Positions 5,857 to 6,558 of a stretch of 6,558 nt of DNA are shown one piece after another. The stretch is from Planctomycetes bacterium RBG_16_43_13. Lineage in GTDB: Bacteria; Planctomycetota; MHYJ01. Every line of letters starts with the position of its first letter. Positions within the stretch are counted from its first letter, which is position 1. The translations under genes were made by a program, and so were the position numbers. The notes under the pieces were generated by a model, which saw only the letters and a list, made by a program, of their open reading frames with translations, ran no database searches and had not been told where the DNA came from. Where the stretch lies: the NCBI GenBank assembly GCA_001828445.1, contig MHYJ01000122.1:1-6558 (forward strand). The letters are read 5' to 3'.

Positions 5857-6558
5857 CTACGGCTCTACGCCAAGTCGGTTGTATAAATCACGTTCAAGTA
5901 TTAGTCGAACCCCTAACTCCTTAGCGAAGGCATAATTAGGATCTTTCTCGTAGCCCTTTCCTAATACAAGATAGTTTGTTGTCTTATCAACCTTCTTCTG
6001 GTATGTATCGCCAATCTCATTCATCATTTTTATAACATACTCCTCACCTAACCTATACATTAGTTTACCTGCAAATGCTATGTTACGTTGTCTATTTCGC
6101 TCATAGTCAATACTGTATAAGTAATCACCTTCCTTCATCGGCTCCGTAGCATCATATATCTTGTTTATGACGACCTTGCTATATTCTTTGCCAACTTCTA
6201 TAATCTCAACTTCTCCCCTATCTACTTTTTCCCCACCTCTTATGAGAGAGAACACCTTAAATGGAGTTCCTACCCAAAGATGATCTTGATGTTTTATATC
6301 TATATACGCTATCTGACGCCCTAAATCTACGACCTTGATAATACCATCTGATTCCTTCTTTAGCTCCGCATCTCTCCTACGTGCATACAGGAAATCATAT
6401 CTGCCCTGCTGTTCTAAAAACTCTTTCTCAATATCCTTTTCCTGTGCCAAATGGGTTTTCCTTAACTCAGCATACTCCGTTTTTTTCTTTTCCAAATCGG
6501 AGGCAAGTGCCTCAAGGTCCTTTATATGCTGTTCTTGATTCTCTCTGAATGTCTGCTC
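5857..6558 (-). CDS. Coiled-coil protein with small beta domain and BRCT-like C-terminus (5' end off window)
   Basis: The frame is open from the TAG at 5857-5859 to the right edge, 233 codons with no in-window ATG start. A TTG at 6495 lies within continuous coiled-coil sequence, so the gene almost surely begins outside. Residues are numbered here from the edge. Residues 1-70 are strongly charged and helical (for example DLEKKKTEYAELRK at 21-34), typical of a coiled coil. Residues 71-148 resemble a small beta-rich module: DGIIKVVDL, then VGTPFKVFSL at 96-105, RGEVEIIEV at 114-122 and EGDYLYS at 143-149. Residues 157-231 follow the BRCT pattern seen in DNA ligase LigA: IAFAGKL at 160-166, VDKTTNYLVLG at 190-200, AKELGVRLILERDL at 212-225. 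BRCT domains bind phosphopeptides or DNA ends, but the conserved BRCT tryptophan is absent and the role here is unknown. I recall similar architectures in planctomycetes but cannot verify it. It ends 84 bases before tatC. Confidence 0.7.
   Translation of the reverse strand, partial: EQTFRENQEQHIKDLEALASDLEKKKTEYAELRKTHLAQEKDIEKEFLEQQGRYDFLYARRRDAELKKESDGIIKVVDLGRQIAYIDIKHQDHLWVGTPFKVFSLIRGGEKVDRGEVEIIEVGKEYSKVVINKIYDATEPMKEGDYLYSIDYERNRQRNIAFAGKLMYRLGEEYVIKMMNEIGDTYQKKVDKTTNYLVLGKGYEKDPNYAFAKELGVRLILERDLYNRLGVEP

Noticed and set aside
6493..6495. TTG as the start of the BRCT-like gene.
   Set aside because: The same frame stays open 21 more codons to the edge and reads as continuous charged coiled coil, so the true start is probably outside the window.
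1..6558. Searched for CRISPR-like repeats, tRNA genes, insertion-sequence ends, toxin-antitoxin pairs and defence genes.
   Set aside because: No regular repeats, transposase motifs or RNA gene landmarks were seen; coding genes fill nearly the whole window.

Overview
The window is a tightly packed bacterial segment in which all six supportable genes lie on the minus strand and are read from right to left. In transcription order they are: a coiled-coil/BRCT-like protein of unknown function (5' end off the right edge), tatC (Sec-independent protein export), a divergent YchF-type P-loop GTPase/ATPase, an argininosuccinate-synthase-like gene (argG), cinA (COG1058 N-domain plus PncC-type amidohydrolase), and recJ (single-strand DNA exonuclease, 3' end off the left edge). 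The five downstream genes are 3, 3, 18 and 30 bases apart, so tatC to recJ looks like one operon. The only sizeable gap is 84 bases upstream of tatC, and it holds a candidate sigma70-like promoter. No tRNA, rRNA, CRISPR array, insertion sequence or riboswitch was seen.

The gene set (RecJ, CinA, TatC, ArgG, YchF family) is ordinary bacterial housekeeping. Base composition is about 40% G+C with heavy use of ATA for isoleucine, and most starts lack a clear Shine-Dalgarno sequence. The coiled-coil + small beta domain + BRCT-like architecture, and the general look of TatC and the ArgG-like protein, remind me of Planctomycetota (possibly low-GC anammox-type relatives). That is an impression from memory, not a demonstrated placement; a candidate-phylum bacterium is equally possible.

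The genes share no single pathway: export (tatC), ribosome/stress-linked nucleotide hydrolysis (ychF-like), amino-acid metabolism (argG-like), nucleotide repair or salvage (cinA) and DNA repair (recJ). I see no defence system or biosynthetic cluster. The points worth a second look are: (1) the ArgG-like enzyme, where several residues that bind aspartate and citrulline in canonical enzymes are replaced and the C-terminal tail is missing, suggesting an altered substrate; (2) a sharp rise in G+C inside recJ, from about 42% to 53%, without loss of frame; (3) a YchF relative with a degenerate G3 motif; and (4) the coiled-coil/BRCT-like protein upstream of tatC.
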